This document shows positions 15,450 through 23,879 of a stretch of DNA of 64,000 nucleotides, one piece after another. The number at the start of each line of letters is the position of its first letter. Within the stretch, counting starts at the first letter, position 1. The stretch covers positions 1 through 64,000 of the forward strand of contig NZ_PXUP01000017.1 in assembly GCF_003324185.1 (NCBI RefSeq), read 5' to 3'. The notes beneath the pieces are model-generated. The model was not told the DNA's origin. It saw nothing but the letters and a program-made list of their open reading frames with translations, and searched no databases. The stretch comes from Faecalibacterium prausnitzii. GTDB lineage: Bacteria > Bacillota > Clostridia > Oscillospirales > Ruminococcaceae. A program made the translations under genes and the position numbers.

Positions 15450-16331
15450 TTACCGGTCAAAGGTGGTGCTAAGGGTGGTCTGCCAGCTTTCGCCGGGGGC
15501 AAGGCAGGCGGCTGCGGCGCGCTGCTCCCAGTCCTGCGGGTCGGTGGCAGCGGCGGGCAGGCTATGCCACGGCTCAATGCACACAAAGCGCACCGGCTTT
15601 GCGGGAGCCGACCAGATGAGCGAATAGGGGTAGCCCTCCACCCGGCAGGTGATATTGCGGCCGGTGTCCTTTTCGCAGATGCCAATGGTGCCGGTGCGCA
15701 GGCCTGCCATGCAGAAGCTGTCGTTGGCAAACAGGTCATCGGTCAGCTGGATCGCCTGCTGGTTCTTCCACTGGTAATAGCTCTTGCCGCTCAGCAAGCC
15801 GTTGGGGCTGGCATCGAGGATGACCGGGCTTTCCGGCCGGTCAAAACGGAACTCGTAGTCGGTGGTGGTGTGCTTGGCGTCAAACGGCACATTGAACGCC
15901 GGGTGGAAGCCGATGCCGAAGCGCAGCTCCTCGGTGCCGGGGTTCGTCACCTGCAGGGTATGGTGCACGGTCTTGCCCTCCAGACGGAAGGTGCTGGTAA
16001 GCACAAAATCATAGGGAAAACGCTCTGCCTTGATGGCATCGTCTGCGCGCAGCTCCAGCTGGATGGTATCCCCTTCTGCCCGCAGCAGGGTGTGCTCCAG
16101 ATCCCGGGCAAAGCCGTGCTGACCGCCCTTCCATGTTTTGCCCTTGGCGGTAAAGGTGCCGTCCACCAGCTTGCCCGTCCACGGGAACAGGATGGGTGCG
16201 TGGCGCTTCCAGATGGCAGGGTCGGCCTGCCAGAGCATCTCTTCGCCTGCGGCATTCTTCAGGCTGACGGCCTCTGCACCGTGGGTGTCCACGGTCAGGG
16301 TCAGGAATTCGTTGTGAATGGTTGCCTGCAT
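15450..16331 (-). CDS. Aldose 1-epimerase family protein
   Basis: 293 residues. The sequence shows the galactose-mutarotase-like fold: LFPWTGKLVDG near the N-terminus, GGQHGFARD, and GFHPAFNVPF with the conserved catalytic-type His. The subfamily (LacX-like) often has unknown sugar specificity. Its role would be interconversion of sugar anomers or recognition of a sugar phosphate. The start is ATG 16331 behind AAGGAGA; the longer open frame to 16541 has no ribosome-binding site. It is a single gene between two terminators. Confidence 0.8.
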   Translation of the reverse strand: MQATIHNEFLTLTVDTHGAEAVSLKNAAGEEMLWQADPAIWKRHAPILFPWTGKLVDGTFTAKGKTWKGGQHGFARDLEHTLLRAEGDTIQLELRADDAIKAERFPYDFVLTSTFRLEGKTVHHTLQVTNPGTEELRFGIGFHPAFNVPFDAKHTTTDYEFRFDRPESPVILDASPNGLLSGKSYYQWKNQQAIQLTDDLFANDSFCMAGLRTGTIGICEKDTGRNITCRVEGYPYSLIWSAPAKPVRFVCIEPWHSLPAAATDPQDWEQRAAAACLAPGESWQTTLSTTFDR

Positions 16332-16443
16332 TTTCAGTATCTCCTTTGTCCTTCTTATTTTCCGGGGCCTGCTGCTTCCAGTATACTCCCCCGTGTGCCA
16401 AAAATAAAGCCCCTTCCCATGCTTGCACAAATCGTCACTGGGC

Positions 16444-16475
16444 AAAAGGCTTCCCCGACCGGGGGAAGCCTTTAT
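16444..16475 (-). terminator. Terminator of the two-component operon
   Basis: AAAGGCTTCCCC (16445-16456) pairs with GGGGAAGCCTTT (16462-16473). The minus strand exits through TTTTGCC, a short T-run. Confidence 0.6.
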
Positions 16476-16506
16476 TCGGAAGCACGATTTCCATGCTCTG
16501 CTTGCT

Positions 16507-17655
16507 TCAACAGGGCTGTGCCAGCGGCAGGGTGACGGCAAATGTAGTACCGTTTTCGCTGCTGCTCTCCACGGTCACGCTGCCGCCGTGCAGTACGGCG
16601 ATCTCCCGCACAAGGGCAAGCCCAAGCCCCACGCCGCCCATCTCCCGGCTGCGGGACTTATCCACCCGGAAAAAGGGCTGGAAGATGCTCTCCCGGCAGT
16701 CTGCGGGGATGCCGGGGCCGGTATCTGCAACGCGCAGCACAGCGGCCTGCTTTTCCTGCCGCAGGGTGACGCGCACTGCCCCGCCGGGACGGTTATACTT
16801 GATGCCGTTTTCCACCAGATTGAACACCAGCCGGTAGATCAGCGCATCACTACCCACCATGCCCAGCTCCGCGCAGTCCTGCTGCAAGGAGATATTGTTT
16901 TTCTGAGCAAGAGAGGTCAGGTCGGTCAAGATTTCCTCTACCAGCGGTGCAAGGGCGATCTGGTCGGTGCGGGAGACCGATTGCAGATTGCTCATTTCCA
17001 GCAAAGTGCGCACAAGGGCGGTCAGGCGGTCCAGCTGCTCCCGCACAGAGCTGACCAGCCCGGCGGTCTCGGCATCCATGGCCGGGTGCTCCTCTGTAAA
17101 CAGCTCCAGCTTTGTCTGCAAAATGGCCAGCGGGGTGCGCAGCTCGTGGGCGGCGTTGCCCGCAAACTGCCGCTGCAATTCAAAGGACTGTGCCAGACCA
17201 TCCAGCATCCGGTTCACCGACCGGCTCAGCTGCCCGAATTCCTGCACGGTATCTTCGTCCAGACGGACGGTGGCGATGCTGTCCTGATCGACCCGCTGCG
17301 CCTGCTGCGCAAGCTGCTGCAAAGGCTTCAGCGCTCTGCCGCTGACAAAATAAGCGATGGCTGCGCTGAGGATGGTGACCACGGCAGTGATACACCAGCC
17401 CTTGCGGCCAAAAACCACCTTTGCATCGTAGACTTCCTGTGAAAAATGCGCCAGCAGGCTGGACATTTCCTCCTGCGGGATCTCGATGGTCAACGAATCT
17501 GCACTGCCGGGCTGATACTGCATCATAAAGCCGTTGAGGGCATCCATGCCGGTAACGCCGGTGCGGTATAAAAGCAGGTTCATACACACGCAGGCGCAGG
17601 CGATGAGCAGCGCCGTCAGCAGGGTGATGCGCCATTGCAGGGATAAATGCTTCAT
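16507..17655 (-). CDS. Sensor histidine kinase
   Basis: 382 residues. Two membrane helices (about 8-30 and 86-106) bracket a short extracytoplasmic loop of some 55 residues. HAMP follows, then the dimerisation helix with the phospho-accepting His in AAHELRTPLA. The ATPase domain has N box NLVENGIKYN, G1 DTGPGIP and G2 GVGLGLALV. The start ATG 17655 overlaps the regulator stop as ATGA. The signal is unknown. It probably works with the regulator on the divergent redox cluster, because that cluster shares the 18330-18477 control region. Confidence 0.9.
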   Translation of the reverse strand: MKHLSLQWRITLLTALLIACACVCMNLLLYRTGVTGMDALNGFMMQYQPGSADSLTIEIPQEEMSSLLAHFSQEVYDAKVVFGRKGWCITAVVTILSAAIAYFVSGRALKPLQQLAQQAQRVDQDSIATVRLDEDTVQEFGQLSRSVNRMLDGLAQSFELQRQFAGNAAHELRTPLAILQTKLELFTEEHPAMDAETAGLVSSVREQLDRLTALVRTLLEMSNLQSVSRTDQIALAPLVEEILTDLTSLAQKNNISLQQDCAELGMVGSDALIYRLVFNLVENGIKYNRPGGAVRVTLRQEKQAAVLRVADTGPGIPADCRESIFQPFFRVDKSRSREMGGVGLGLALVREIAVLHGGSVTVESSSENGTTFAVTLPLAQPC

Positions 17656-18329
17656 TGCGCCTCGCCTCCGATCTCGTAACCTTCCCCGATGCGGTTGCGG
17701 ATGGGGTCGTAGCCCAGCGCCGCCCGCAGCTTTTTGCGCAGGGCAGAGATATGTACCCGGATGGAGTTGCTGAAGCTGTCCACGCTGCCGTCCCAGACGT
17801 GCTCAATCAGCTCTTCCTGACTGACCGGGCGTCCCTGATGCAGCAGCAAATATTCCAGTACGCCGCTCTCCTTCCGCGTCAGCGCAAGAGTCTGACCGTC
17901 CACCGTGGCAACGCGGCTGCGGGTGTTGAAGCTGAGCCGCCCGCAGCACAGGCAGACATCCTGCTGGATGAACTTGCGCCGGGTCAGGCTGCGCACCCGG
18001 GCCTCCAGCTCTGCAAGATGGAAGGGCTTGGAAAGATAATCGTTTGCCCCGGCATCCAGCCCCTCCACCTTATCCGCGATCTCGCTGCGCGCCGATAAGA
18101 TCAGCACACAGGTCTCAAGGTCGTGCTGCCGTAAGCTGCGCAGCACCTGCATCCCGTCCACCTTGGGCAGGTTGAGGTCCAGCAGTACAAGGTCGTACCG
18201 CTCTGCCGCCAGTGCTTCCAGCGCGGCTTCGCCATCTGCACAGGCATCCACCTCGTACCCGGACAGCCGCAGCTTCCGGGCAATGTCCTCCCGCAGGGAG
18301 TGCTCGTCCTCTACCACCAAAAGACGCAT
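17652..18329 (-). CDS. OmpR-family response regulator
   Basis: 225 residues. The receiver has acidic pocket residues in VVEDEHS, the phospho-Asp in LVLLDLNLPKVDG and the conserved Lys in LSKPFHL. The output domain is a winged helix with SFSNSIRVHISALRKKL. The start is ATG 18329. The gene is first in the operon with the kinase. Its upstream region carries two 12-bp direct repeats (18392-18415), the usual arrangement for OmpR-family sites, between it and the divergent CXXC gene. Confidence 0.92.
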   Translation of the reverse strand: MRLLVVEDEHSLREDIARKLRLSGYEVDACADGEAALEALAAERYDLVLLDLNLPKVDGMQVLRSLRQHDLETCVLILSARSEIADKVEGLDAGANDYLSKPFHLAELEARVRSLTRRKFIQQDVCLCCGRLSFNTRSRVATVDGQTLALTRKESGVLEYLLLHQGRPVSQEELIEHVWDGSVDSFSNSIRVHISALRKKLRAALGYDPIRNRIGEGYEIGGEAQ

Positions 18330-18391
18330 CTTATTTTCCACCCTTTCCGTATTATTGCTTTTTTCTTCATTATAACAGATTATAGCAGACG

Positions 18392-18415
18392 GTGTTAAGA
18401 TTCGTGTTAAGATTT
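18392..18415. promoter_or_regulatory. Tandem 12-bp direct repeats in a divergent promoter region
   Basis: GTGTTAAGATTC (18392-18403) is followed directly by GTGTTAAGATTT (18404-18415). On the minus strand, TATAAT (18369-18374) lies 17 bases from a TAACAC that falls in the first repeat. On the plus strand, TATACT (18445-18450) serves the CXXC gene but has no good -35. Direct repeats placed upstream of a promoter that lacks a -35 box suggest activation by the adjacent regulator. Confidence 0.6.
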
Positions 18416-18477
18416 TCTTAGCAGAAATTTTATCTCCCATGGTGTATACTGGTGCCATCAAACAACAGGAGGCTATG

Positions 18478-18621
18478 ATGTTCATGACAAAAAAACAGGC
18501 GCAGCTACTTTTGCTTGCCGCCGGGGTGCTGATGCTGCTGTTCGGCGTATGGCGGGGCGAGGCAGACACCGTATTTTCAAAGGCCATCCGGCTGTGTATG
18601 GAGTGTGTAGGCATTGGATAA
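18478..18621 (+). CDS. CD1871A-family CXXC small membrane protein
   Basis: 47 residues. A hydrophobic helix (QLLLLAAGVLMLLFGVW) is followed by a short charged stretch and the ending CMECVGIG, with the CxxC pair at the C-terminus. This matches the small CD1871A-type family found next to ferredoxin-like membrane proteins in clostridia. The start is one of three in-frame ATGs (18475, 18478, 18484); 18478 has AGGAGG 5 bases upstream and 18484 has it 11 bases upstream. Its stop overlaps the next start. It is probably a thiol or Fe-S partner in membrane electron transfer. Confidence 0.8.
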   Translation: MFMTKKQAQLLLLAAGVLMLLFGVWRGEADTVFSKAIRLCMECVGIG

Positions 18622-19498
18622 GAAAAAATTAAATCCCCTCGCCCGGTTCCGGGGCTTTATACAGGCCGGGGCGACCCTTTTAACCAATCTCCACCTGCCC
18701 AACTTTGCCAAAGGGACACTGTATCAGGGCAGTGGCAAATACGTCTGCGTACCGGGGCTGAACTGCTATTCCTGCCCGGGCGCTGCCGGTGCCTGCCCGG
18801 TGGGGGCATTTCAGGCGGTGATAGGCTCTTCCAAATTCCGCTTTTCCTACTACATCACCGGCATCCTCATCCTCTTCGGAGTGCTGCTGGGACGGTTCAT
18901 CTGCGGCTTTCTGTGCCCGTTCGGCTGGTTTCAGGAGCTTTTGCACAAGATTCCCTCCCCCAAGCTTTCCACCAAGAAACTGAAGCCGCTGCGCTATTTA
19001 AAGTATGCTGTGCTTCTGGTCATGGTGGTACTGCTGCCATTGCTGGCGGTCAACGAGCTGGGCATGGGCGACCCGTTCTTCTGCAAGTATCTCTGCCCGC
19101 AGGGCGTGCTGGAAGGTGCCATTCCCCTCTCCCTGACAAATGCGGGTATCCGCGCCGCGCTGGGCAAGCTGTTTACATGGAAGGCCTGCATTCTGTTGGC
19201 AGTCATTGTGGGCAGCGTGGTGTTCTACCGTCCTTTCTGCAAGTGGCTGTGCCCACTGGGCGCGTTCTATGCGCTGCTGAACAAGGTCTCGCTGTTCCAG
19301 ATGCGCGTAGACACTCACAAATGCGTCTCCTGCGGTGCCTGTGCAAAGGCTTGCAAGATGGACGTAGACATTACCAAGACCCCCAACCACGCCGAATGTA
19401 TCCGCTGCGGGATGTGCATGAAAGCCTGCCCTACGGATGCCATCCAGTATAAATTCGGGCTGGGAGACAAATCAAACACTGAAACAACAAAGGAGTAA
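18614..19498 (+). CDS. NapH/CcoG-like membrane 4Fe-4S protein
   Basis: 294 residues with about five membrane helices. CPFG (101-104), CPQG (161-164) and CPLG (213-216) are the CPxG-type motifs of NapH/RdxA-like proteins. Two complete 4Fe-4S motifs follow at 237-247 (CVSCGACAKAC) and 262-272 (CIRCGMCMKAC). It is likely to pass electrons across the membrane from a cytoplasmic donor. The start is TTG 18614, which overlaps the CXXC gene stop by 8 bases. The next gene is an exported thioredoxin-like protein, which would be a natural electron acceptor. Confidence 0.88.
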   Translation: MDKKKLNPLARFRGFIQAGATLLTNLHLPNFAKGTLYQGSGKYVCVPGLNCYSCPGAAGACPVGAFQAVIGSSKFRFSYYITGILILFGVLLGRFICGFLCPFGWFQELLHKIPSPKLSTKKLKPLRYLKYAVLLVMVVLLPLLAVNELGMGDPFFCKYLCPQGVLEGAIPLSLTNAGIRAALGKLFTWKACILLAVIVGSVVFYRPFCKWLCPLGAFYALLNKVSLFQMRVDTHKCVSCGACAKACKMDVDITKTPNHAECIRCGMCMKACPTDAIQYKFGLGDKSNTETTKE

Positions 19499-19502
19499 AA
19501 CT

Positions 19503-20378
19503 ATGAAGCTTAACCGTGTAACCGCACTTTTTCTTGGCCTTGTGCTGGCCTTCAGCCTTGCCGCCTGCGGGCAGGGCGCATCCTCTGCCTCTGCCTCTTC
19601 TTCCGCTTCCTCTGCGGCAGCGGAAGCCAAGACCGAGGAGCAGCTGCTGGCCGAGGAAAACGAGATCCTTTCCGCAAACGATGCCCTGTGGGAGAAGGTG
19701 TTCTCCTCCATGGACAAAAACGTGACTGAGACCACCCTCAGCACGAACTACGGCGATTTTCTGCTGAGTGCCGTGGAAAAGGCAAAGGACCAGTTCTCGG
19801 ACGAGGAGTACAAGACCCTGACCACCGATGCCGAAAAGATTCGTGCCATCGAGGAGCAGATTGCCGCCCTTGCCCCCGCAGAGGATGCCGCTTCCGGTGC
19901 TGCCGCACAGGGCACCGCCTTCCCCCAGTTTGAGGGCAGCGATTTAGAGGGCAACCCGGTGGACAACAGCCTGTTTGCGGGCAACGCCTTTACGGTGGTG
20001 AACTTCTGGTTCAACGGCTGCAAGCCCTGCGTGGAGGAACTGGACGACCTGAACGCCCTGAACGAGAAGATCAAGGCACAGGGTGGCGAGGTAGTCGGCA
20101 TCAACACCGAGACCTTGGATAGCAACCAGCAGGGCATTGATGCCGCCAAAAAGCTGCTGGCTGCAAAGGGCGCAAGCTACCGCAACATCTACTTTGCCTC
20201 CGGCAGCGAGGCCGGTAAGTTCGCACTGAACATCATGGCTTTCCCCACCACCTACGTCTTTGACCGGGACGGCAACGTTGTGGGCCAGCCCCTGCTGGGC
20301 GGCATTGACAAGGAAGAAAACCTTGCCGCCCTGCAAAAAAATATTGACGCCGCCCTTGCCAAGGACAGCGCCAAATAA
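19503..20378 (+). CDS. TlpA-family thioredoxin-like lipoprotein
   Basis: 291 residues. A signal peptide ends in the lipobox LAAC (C22). A Ser/Ala-rich linker and an unassigned helical segment (about 44-125) follow, then a thioredoxin fold with NGCKPC (C173, C176). The start is ATG 19503 behind AAAGGAG. It is predicted to be a membrane-anchored disulfide reductase on the outer face. With the NapH-like and CXXC proteins it forms a three-gene redox relay; its protein targets are unknown. Confidence 0.88.
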   Translation: MKLNRVTALFLGLVLAFSLAACGQGASSASASSSASSAAAEAKTEEQLLAEENEILSANDALWEKVFSSMDKNVTETTLSTNYGDFLLSAVEKAKDQFSDEEYKTLTTDAEKIRAIEEQIAALAPAEDAASGAAAQGTAFPQFEGSDLEGNPVDNSLFAGNAFTVVNFWFNGCKPCVEELDDLNALNEKIKAQGGEVVGINTETLDSNQQGIDAAKKLLAAKGASYRNIYFASGSEAGKFALNIMAFPTTYVFDRDGNVVGQPLLGGIDKEENLAALQKNIDAALAKDSAK

Positions 20379-20390
20379 GCTTTCTACCCT

Positions 20391-20412
20391 GCCGCCTACG
20401 GGCGGCTTTTTT
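20391..20412 (+). terminator. Terminator of the redox cluster
   Basis: GCCGCC-TACG-GGCGGC followed by six T, 13 bases past the tlpA-like stop. Confidence 0.85.
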
Positions 20413-20503
20413 GTTTGCTACGGGCATTGCCATGCACGCCCGGGCACCGGACGGAATACGCTGGGGCAGAAGCATACTTTTACCAGCAAAGGAGCGTATC
20501 TCC

Positions 20504-23116
20504 ATGAAAAACACCGGAACTCTCCGCATCCAGGCCTTTGCGGCACGCCAGTCTGCCCCCGTGGAGGGGGTGACCGTTGCGGTGCAGGGGGACGGCTTTA
20601 CCCTGCACCGCATCACCGATGCCACCGGCAGCGCCGCCGATATTCCCGTTGAAGCCCCTGCCTGCGCCCTCTCTCTGGACGAGGACAACACTACCCGCCC
20701 CTACGCCATTGTCAGCCTGACCGCTGCAAAGCCCGGCTACCGCACCGTGCGCATTGAGGGCATCCAGATCTTTGCCGGGCAGGTAACGCTGGCACAGCCC
20801 CAGATGCTGCCCGACACCGAGGAGGGCCGGGACATCCCGAACGCGCCCATCATCATCCCGCCGCACGCTTTGTTTGCGGGCAGCGGCGGCAGCGGCCCGC
20901 AGCCGGCGCTGCACTGCACGCCCCGGGTGCTGGATCAGGTCATCATCCCCAAAAATATCACGGTGCATCTGGGCAAACCGGCAGCTTCCGCCCGCAACGT
21001 GACCGTCTCCTTCCGGGATTATATTGCCAACGTAGCCTCCAGCGAGGTGTATCCCACCTGGCCGGAGCAGGCACTGCGGGCGAATATCCACTGCCAGATC
21101 TCGTTGGCGCTGAACCGCATCTATACCGAGTGGTACCCCAGCAAGGGCTACACCTTCAACATCACCAACTCCACCAGCTACGACCAGTACTACGTCCACG
21201 GACGCACGGTGTTTGAGGTGATGGTGCGCATTACGGACGATATCTTTAACACCTATCTGCGCAAGCGTGGCACGGTGAACCCCTATTATTCCGAGTACTG
21301 CGATGGCAAGTCAGTCACCTGCCCGGGGCTCAAGCAGTGGGGCACGGTTACGCTGGCCAACAACGGACGCAGCGCCTTGCAGATCTTACGCTACTACTAC
21401 GGCAGCAGCATCGAGATCGTGCGCACCAAAAATATCCGCTCTATCCCGCAAAGCTATCCCGGCACGCCGCTGCGGCAGGGCAGCCGCGGCGCGGCGGTAT
21501 TCACTCTGCAAAGGCAGCTGAACCGCATCACCAAGGACTATCCCTTCCTTGGCAAACTGACGGTAGACGGCGTATTCGGCAGCCGGATGGCCGCAACGGT
21601 GCGGGCGTTCCAGAAGCAGTTCAACCTGACCGCCGACGGCGTGGTGGGGCGGCAGACATGGTACAAGATCAGCTACATCTATGTATCGGTAAAGGACCTC
21701 GCCGAGCTGACCAGCGAGGGTGAGACTTCCACCGGCACCCTGTCCAACGGCACATGGAACGGCACGGTGCTGAGCACCGGTGCTTCTGGCAGCGCGGTGG
21801 AGCAGGTACAGTTCTGGCTGAACACGCTGGCGCAGTACGACAGCGCCATCCCCTCCGTAACGGTGGACGGCGTATACGGCACTGCCACCGCCAATGCGGT
21901 GCGCGCCTTCCAGCGCAAGTACGGCCTCACGGTGGACGGCATAGTGGGGCAGACCACTTGGAAAGAACTGTACGATGAGTTTTTGAGCATCCAGTCCGAC
22001 AACGGCACCCCCAACGCCTACCCCGGCACGCCGCTGCGGGAGGGTGCCTCCGGGCAGAATGTGCGGCTGGTGCAGTTCTGGCTGAAGATCGCACGCACCG
22101 TGTACACGAGCCTTGAAAGCGTGACCGTGGACGGAAAATTCGGCGCGGGCACGGCGGCAGCTGTGCGGCGGTTCCAACGCTACTTCGGGCTGACAGCAGA
22201 CGGGGTGGTGGGGCGCACCACATGGCAAAAGCTGTACGAGGTGTACAACGATATTGCCAACCGGCTGCTCTCCTCTTCCCTGCGCCCCGGCGAGTACCCG
22301 GGCGTGCTGCGCAGCGGCTCCACCGGCACGGCGGTGCGGGAGCTGCAATTCTATCTCTACCTCATGAGCGCCTACGAGAGCAGTATCCCGCCGGTAAGCA
22401 TTGACGGCAAGTTCGGCGCGGATACCGAGCGGGCGGTGCGGGCGTACCAGCGGTTTGCAGGGCTTACCGTGGACGGCGTAGTGGGGCGCACCACATGGAA
22501 CTCCCTTTATGGCCGCGCCAGCCAGCTGCGCTCTTCCGGCCCGGTGGTCACCTTAAAGCGTCTGCCCTACCCCGGCACCCCGCTGACGGTGGGCAGCAGC
22601 GGCAAGGCGGTGCTGTACTACAATCTGCTTTTGCTGCGCATCGCCTATTATTTTTCCAGTGTGGAAGCCCCGCCCCTTGCCGACCGTTATACCGACGAAA
22701 CTGCCACAGCCACCCGCAGCGCCCAGCAGCTTTTGGTGCTGGAGCAGACCGGCATTGCCGATGCCGACACATGGACGGCGGTGGAGGCGCTGAGCTTGCA
22801 GCTGGCCGCCCATGCCCCGAACCCCGATAGAGACACCCCTCCCGGCATCGCTTACCCGGGACGCGCCATCGCCGAAGGCAGCGCCGGGCAGGAGGTGGGG
22901 CAGGTGGAGCGCTGGCTCAACCGCCGGGCACAGCTTTCCTGCGGCGAGGGATATGTGGCCGATAACAACCGCTTTGGCGCGTCAGACGCCGCTGCCGTGC
23001 GGGCTGTCCAGCAGCAGGCGGGGCTGCAGCCGGTAAACGGCATCGTGTACCGGGAAACATGGCACGCCTTGCAAGCCCAGTGTACTGACCCCTGCGGCTG
23101 CGAGAAGGAGGAATGA
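20504..23116 (+). CDS. SleC-like multi-repeat peptidoglycan-binding protein
   Basis: 870 residues. An N-terminal prefix (about 1-150) resembles a carboxypeptidase-regulatory or pro-domain. A core (about 165-310) has SSEVYPTWPEQALRANI and YCDGKSVTCPGLKQWGTV, which I recognise from clostridial SleC-type cortex-lytic enzymes and their relatives. Six peptidoglycan-binding-1 repeats follow, each opening YPG or GxSG and closing DGVVGxxTW. The last two are degenerate (DGxxG lost). No signal peptide is visible, as in other SleC-like proteins. The start is ATG 20504 behind AAAGGAG. It is coupled to the next cell-wall gene. The exact bond cleaved is uncertain. Confidence 0.75.
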   Translation: MKNTGTLRIQAFAARQSAPVEGVTVAVQGDGFTLHRITDATGSAADIPVEAPACALSLDEDNTTRPYAIVSLTAAKPGYRTVRIEGIQIFAGQVTLAQPQMLPDTEEGRDIPNAPIIIPPHALFAGSGGSGPQPALHCTPRVLDQVIIPKNITVHLGKPAASARNVTVSFRDYIANVASSEVYPTWPEQALRANIHCQISLALNRIYTEWYPSKGYTFNITNSTSYDQYYVHGRTVFEVMVRITDDIFNTYLRKRGTVNPYYSEYCDGKSVTCPGLKQWGTVTLANNGRSALQILRYYYGSSIEIVRTKNIRSIPQSYPGTPLRQGSRGAAVFTLQRQLNRITKDYPFLGKLTVDGVFGSRMAATVRAFQKQFNLTADGVVGRQTWYKISYIYVSVKDLAELTSEGETSTGTLSNGTWNGTVLSTGASGSAVEQVQFWLNTLAQYDSAIPSVTVDGVYGTATANAVRAFQRKYGLTVDGIVGQTTWKELYDEFLSIQSDNGTPNAYPGTPLREGASGQNVRLVQFWLKIARTVYTSLESVTVDGKFGAGTAAAVRRFQRYFGLTADGVVGRTTWQKLYEVYNDIANRLLSSSLRPGEYPGVLRSGSTGTAVRELQFYLYLMSAYESSIPPVSIDGKFGADTERAVRAYQRFAGLTVDGVVGRTTWNSLYGRASQLRSSGPVVTLKRLPYPGTPLTVGSSGKAVLYYNLLLLRIAYYFSSVEAPPLADRYTDETATATRSAQQLLVLEQTGIADADTWTAVEALSLQLAAHAPNPDRDTPPGIAYPGRAIAEGSAGQEVGQVERWLNRRAQLSCGEGYVADNNRFGASDAAAVRAVQQQAGLQPVNGIVYRETWHALQAQCTDPCGCEKEE

Positions 23117-23119
23117 GGG

Positions 23120-23812
23120 ATGGCACGCCTTTTGATCTATGACGCCTACGAAAACAAGGTGTACACCTACGCAAACCTGAACGAGAACGATCCCATGCCT
23201 TACAGCACCCTGACCACCCTGCGGCTGCGGGAGTTCCGGGGCAAATCGGCCAGTCCTACCCTATGGACCACCATTGCCGCCATGGAAGCGTGGAACCTGA
23301 CCCGCCGCAAATACGGCAGGGGCATCCCGGTAGGGTACGCTTTCCGCCGCATCTGGGAGGGCGGCCACGGCACCCGCAGCCAGCACTACGCCGGGGTGTC
23401 GTTCGATGTGGGGCAAAGCCTTGACCAGCGTCAGCGCACCGCCATTTACAACGCCGCCCGCGCTACCGGCGCATGGGGCTATGTGGAACCGCTGAGCCAG
23501 ACCCCCACATGGGTGCACTTTGACCGCCGCTATGGCACCCCGGCCTGCAGCGGCACCACCGCCGGTTACCCCACCCTGCGCCGGGGCAGCCGGGGCTGCT
23601 ATGTCATGATCTTGCAGGACGCACTTTCCACCCTTGGCTACCAGACCGGCACCCGCATCGACGGCATCTTTGGTGCCCGCACCGAGCAGGCTCTGCGCGG
23701 CTACCAGAAGCGCACCAGCCTGCGGGTGGACGGCGTGTGCGGCTGCGACAGCTGGAAAAAGATCTCCACCGCCGTCATCGGCATCGGGCGCACCAAAACC
23801 ACCATTGACTAG
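23120..23812 (+). CDS. M15-type peptidase with C-terminal peptidoglycan-binding repeat
   Basis: 230 residues. SQHYAGVSFD (H89, D96) and WVHFD (H133) give the His-Asp-His zinc pattern of M15 D-Ala carboxypeptidases and L-Ala-D-Glu endopeptidases. A single peptidoglycan-binding-1 repeat (about 148-215) closes with DGVCGCDSW. There is no signal peptide, as in the upstream neighbour. It starts 3 bases after that gene's stop, with GGAGG overlapping the stop region. The pair probably trims peptidoglycan, one cutting glycan or cross-links and the other stem peptides. Confidence 0.75.
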   Translation: MARLLIYDAYENKVYTYANLNENDPMPYSTLTTLRLREFRGKSASPTLWTTIAAMEAWNLTRRKYGRGIPVGYAFRRIWEGGHGTRSQHYAGVSFDVGQSLDQRQRTAIYNAARATGAWGYVEPLSQTPTWVHFDRRYGTPACSGTTAGYPTLRRGSRGCYVMILQDALSTLGYQTGTRIDGIFGARTEQALRGYQKRTSLRVDGVCGCDSWKKISTAVIGIGRTKTTID

Positions 23813-23838
23813 CGTTTGTCCTATATAGCTTATACAGA

Positions 23839-23879
23839 AAGAGCGACCGCACAAAACAATGTGCGGTCGCTCTTTTTTC
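23839..23879. terminator. Bidirectional terminator between cell-wall and flavodoxin genes
   Basis: AGAGCGACCGCACA pairs with TGTGCGGTCGCTCT across a 6-base loop. T-rich tails lie on the plus side (TTTTTTCTC). Converging genes meet here. Confidence 0.85.
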
